The notes beneath the pieces are model-generated. The model ran no database searches. It was not told the origin of the DNA and saw only the letters and a program-made list of their open reading frames with translations. Shown here piece after piece: positions 21,310-23,258 of a stretch of 23,258 nt of DNA. Numbering within the stretch: the first letter of the stretch is position 1; the number at the start of each line of letters is the position of its first letter. This DNA comes from a virus: positions 1 to 23,258 of the IMG/VR virus record IMGVR_UViG_3300028393_000345. The stretch is one strand, 5' to 3'. The translations under genes and the position numbers were made by a program.

Positions 21310-22709
21310 CGCCAGACTTACTGCACGAGTATCAAAAAAAAGCTGTTAACTTCCAGTGCACTCACCCCGAGTCGATGCTTTGGCTGGACATGGGCTTGGG
21401 TAAAACGGTAATTACGCTTACAGCACTCTCGCATTTGATCAACACTGGTTTTCTGACTGGTGTGGTTATCGTGGCGCCAATTCGCGTTATCCGATTAGTC
21501 TGGCGTCAAGAAGCGTTAAAGTGGCAACACACCAAAGACATCAAGTTCAGTATGGTGACCGGCACCAAGGATCAGCGTACCCGTGCGCTTTTGCGCCCTG
21601 CGGATGTGTATCTTATTAACTACGAAAACTTGGGCTGGTTATCTGAAACCTTGCAAACTTACTTTGTCAAAAAAGACAAGCCTTTGCCGTTCAACGGCAT
21701 TGTCTGGGATGAAATAAGTAAGATGAAAAACAGCGCCACTGCGCGCGTCAAAGCATTCCGCAAAATCGCAGAAAAGTTTGTCTGGACGACAGGATTGACT
21801 GGCACCCCAGCGTCCAACGGTTACAAAGACCTGCATGGTCAGTTCCTTGTTGTTGATAAGGGGCAGCGTTTAGGCACCAGTAAGACAGCTTTCAAGACTC
21901 GGTTTTATCGCAAAATAGGACCATTCAAAGAGCTGCCTTACGACGATACAGAAAGCACAATCAAAAACCTGATTGGTGACATCACACTTGAGATGAGCGC
22001 CGAGGATTACAACCCGTTGCCCGATTTGATGGTTAACAACATCAATATCGAAATGCCCGAGGAGCTTCGCGGCAAGTATGACCAAATGGAAAAAGAGTTT
22101 TTCTTGACGTTGGACAGCGGCAAAGAAGTTGAGATGTTTAACCAAGCTGCTTTAACTAACAAGTGTCTTCAGTTTTCCAACGGTGCCATGTACCCAGTTG
22201 CAGGGATGCCCTTGTGGGAACCAATCCATGACCTAAAGCTGGATGCACTTGAGGAAATCATTGACGAGGCTCAAGGAAGCCCTGTGCTTTGCTCGTATGC
22301 CTACCGCAGCGATGCTCAAAGGATCATGGAAAAGTTCAAAGCACTTGATCCAATTAACTTGACTGAGTGTAAGTCTGAAGCATCGTTGATTAACGCTATG
22401 AAACGATGGGCAGCCAATGATTGCGTTTTGATGATTGGGCACCCGGCATCAATGGGTCATGGAATCGACGGACTCCAAAAGAACGGCCACATTCTTGTGT
22501 GGTATGGGCTTAACTGGAGTCTGGATTTGTATGACCAGTTCAATGCCCGTGTGCGCAGGCAAGGACAGGGCGCGCCTGTTTTATGTCACAGAATCTTGAT
22601 GCAGGACACCCTGGATCAAGCTCAAGCCTTGGCCCTTGATGAAAAGGCCACAACCCAAGCAGGACTGCGAAATGCGGTCAAGCAATACCGACACCAAAAA
22701 GGAGTTTGA
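21303..22709 (+). CDS. SNF2/DEAD-like helicase
   Basis: 468 residues with superfamily 2 motifs in order: Q-motif-like LLHEYQKKAV (7-15), motif I DMGLGKT (29-35), Ia VVIVAPIRVI, motif II VWDEISKMKN (133-142), motif III GLTGTPAS (163-170), motif V GHPASMGHGIDGL (378-390) and motif VI QFNARVRRQGQ (411-421). This is the short SNF2-type helicase common in phage replication modules beside a VRR-NUC and a polymerase. It lacks chromatin-remodeller extensions. Likely a DNA translocase or branch-migration motor working with the nuclease. The motif II acids and the motif VI arginines are kept, so it should be active. Confidence 0.92.
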   Translation: MLTPDLLHEYQKKAVNFQCTHPESMLWLDMGLGKTVITLTALSHLINTGFLTGVVIVAPIRVIRLVWRQEALKWQHTKDIKFSMVTGTKDQRTRALLRPADVYLINYENLGWLSETLQTYFVKKDKPLPFNGIVWDEISKMKNSATARVKAFRKIAEKFVWTTGLTGTPASNGYKDLHGQFLVVDKGQRLGTSKTAFKTRFYRKIGPFKELPYDDTESTIKNLIGDITLEMSAEDYNPLPDLMVNNINIEMPEELRGKYDQMEKEFFLTLDSGKEVEMFNQAALTNKCLQFSNGAMYPVAGMPLWEPIHDLKLDALEEIIDEAQGSPVLCSYAYRSDAQRIMEKFKALDPINLTECKSEASLINAMKRWAANDCVLMIGHPASMGHGIDGLQKNGHILVWYGLNWSLDLYDQFNARVRRQGQGAPVLCHRILMQDTLDQAQALALDEKATTQAGLRNAVKQYRHQKGV

Positions 22710-22710
22710 A

Positions 22711-22899
22711 ATGTTTGAAAAAATAAAAGCCATGTTCCGTTTGCCTAGTCCACAGGTCGTGGCTATGCGCGAGCTTGAGGACGCACAAAGATATTTGCTG
22801 CGTGCCCAGTCGGGATTAGACTATTCTCAATCAATGTGTCAGTACCATCAGGCGCGGATTAAGCGCCTGACGGCAACACTTAGCAAGGCTGAGAATTAA
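22711..22899 (+). CDS. 62-aa small helical protein, end of the replication operon
   Basis: Reads MFEKIKAMFRLPSPQVVAMR then ELEDAQRYLLRAQSGLDYSQ and HQARIKRLTATLSKAEN. Long amphipathic helices suggest a coiled coil. GGAG lies 6-7 nt before the ATG, directly after the helicase stop. I recall similar small proteins (MRELExAQRxLLxAQ...YHQARIKRL) in related phages, with unknown function. Its stop converges with the holin stop over TTAA at 22896-22899. Confidence 0.78.
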   Translation: MFEKIKAMFRLPSPQVVAMRELEDAQRYLLRAQSGLDYSQSMCQYHQARIKRLTATLSKAEN

Positions 22900-23108
22900 G
22901 CAGCGGGTGCACCAAAACCTGCGGCGGTGTCGGCAGTGGTCTTTTTATCGTACATCGACCATGCCACACCTGCCAAGGTGGACACAGCGCCAATAACGGC
23001 GTCAAGGGTGGTGCCGCTCAACCCCCAGGTTACCAGAAAGCCACCGCCAGCAGTGGTTAACAGGTGGCGCAAGAGTGCGGTAAAAATGGTACTCATGGTC
23101 ATGTTCAT
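22896..23108 (-). CDS. Holin-like membrane protein (70 aa)
   Basis: Two hydrophobic segments: about 14-30 (LRHLLTTAGGGFLVTWGL) and about 34-53 (TLDAVIGAVSTLAGVAWSMY), separated by a short turn and followed by DKK. This is the small two-span phage holin pattern (RHLLtxxGG..., then GxxxtLxGxxWSxxDK). It would permeabilise the inner membrane to release the endolysin. The ATG at 23108 overlaps the endolysin stop as ATGA and has AAGGA at the proper distance; an internal ATG at 23096 (MSTIF) could give a second start, as in dual-start holins. The C-terminus is Ala/Gly/Pro-rich. Confidence 0.75.
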   Translation of the reverse strand: MNMTMSTIFTALLRHLLTTAGGGFLVTWGLSGTTLDAVIGAVSTLAGVAWSMYDKKTTADTAAGFGAPAA

Positions 23109-23258
23109 GGATATTCCTTAAAAGGTAATTGAAAATGGGGACCGTCTTTCAAAGTTTTCCAATCCCCGCCCCATTCGAGAGGGATGTCTAGTTCAGCAGC
23201 CGCCAGTTTCATAGCGCCTGCGATCTTGGCGTACAGTGGCCAAGACCAATCAACCCGG
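23105..23258 (-). CDS. Endolysin, M15 peptidase type, C-terminal fragment (5' end outside window)
   Basis: Only the last 50 residues are in the window: RVDWSWPLYAKIAGAMKLAA, then WGGDWKTLKDGPHFQLPF and KEYP. The WGGDWKxxxDGPHFxL signature is that of L-alanyl-D-glutamate peptidases (M15 family, T5 endolysin type), where the D and H (DGPHF) are the zinc ligand and catalytic region. It cuts peptidoglycan cross-bridge peptides. It precedes the holin with a 4-nt ATGA overlap, the reverse of the lambda order. Confidence 0.85.
   Translation of the reverse strand, partial: RVDWSWPLYAKIAGAMKLAAAELDIPLEWGGDWKTLKDGPHFQLPFKEYP

Overview
This window is part of the genome of a tailed double-stranded DNA bacteriophage, or a closely related prophage. 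The evidence is a headful-type packaging set (small and large terminase subunits and a P22-like portal of almost exactly P22 size), a large repetitive tail-fibre-like protein, a holin/endolysin pair and a complete phage replication module. No integrase, tRNA, rRNA, insertion sequence or CRISPR array was seen. The P22/Sf6-like terminase and portal suggest a short-tailed (podovirus-like) virion. The host is probably a Gram-negative proteobacterium; a freshwater betaproteobacterium would fit the protein style, but that is a weak inference.

Layout from left to right. (1) Positions 1-9467 are on the minus strand and carry the packaging and structural genes, read right to left: terS, terL, three tiny lysine-rich proteins, portal, a DUF5856-like protein, a 53-aa overlapping gene, a 130-aa Ala/Ser/Thr-rich protein, a hairpin terminator, a 58-aa protein, and a tail-fibre-like protein that runs off the left edge after 1210 codons. 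(2) Positions 9468-10169 are a 0.7-kb non-coding control region between divergent operons. It is full of the octamer TGACAATG, has a GC-rich hairpin and ends in two sigma70-like promoters. (3) Positions 10170-12278 are on the plus strand: eleven very small early genes, tightly overlapped, including one helix-turn-helix regulator and several single-span membrane microproteins. (4) Positions 12275-16181 are on the minus strand: Prim-Pol/DUF3987 primase, GNAT acetyltransferase and HTH-metallophosphoesterase. (5) Positions 16182-16346 are a second divergent control region with a hairpin and a promoter. (6) Positions 16347-22899 are on the plus strand: RHH regulator, a Pro/Ala-rich protein, Cas4-like nuclease (DUF2800), DUF2815 ssDNA-binding candidate, a compact family B DNA polymerase, a small protein, VRR-NUC nuclease, SNF2-type helicase and a small protein. 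(7) Positions 22896-23258 are on the minus strand: holin and the C-terminal end of an M15 peptidase endolysin.

How the genes may work together: early plus-strand transcription from about position 10100 would make the small host-directed or regulatory proteins. The divergent region at 16.2-16.35 kb would launch the primase group leftward and the polymerase/nuclease/helicase group rightward. Late minus-strand transcription would make the terminase, portal, fibre and lysis proteins. Having a Prim-Pol primase beside a B-family polymerase that lacks room for the TPR1 insertion points to RNA/DNA-primed rather than protein-primed replication.

The most unusual signals are the TGACAATG-rich control region, the compact polymerase with an N-T-D-G motif C, the terminator placed inside the structural operon directly before the fibre genes, and the 23-residue repeat array in the fibre. 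I did not identify a clearly new defence or effector system. The early microprotein cluster is the main reservoir of unknown function.
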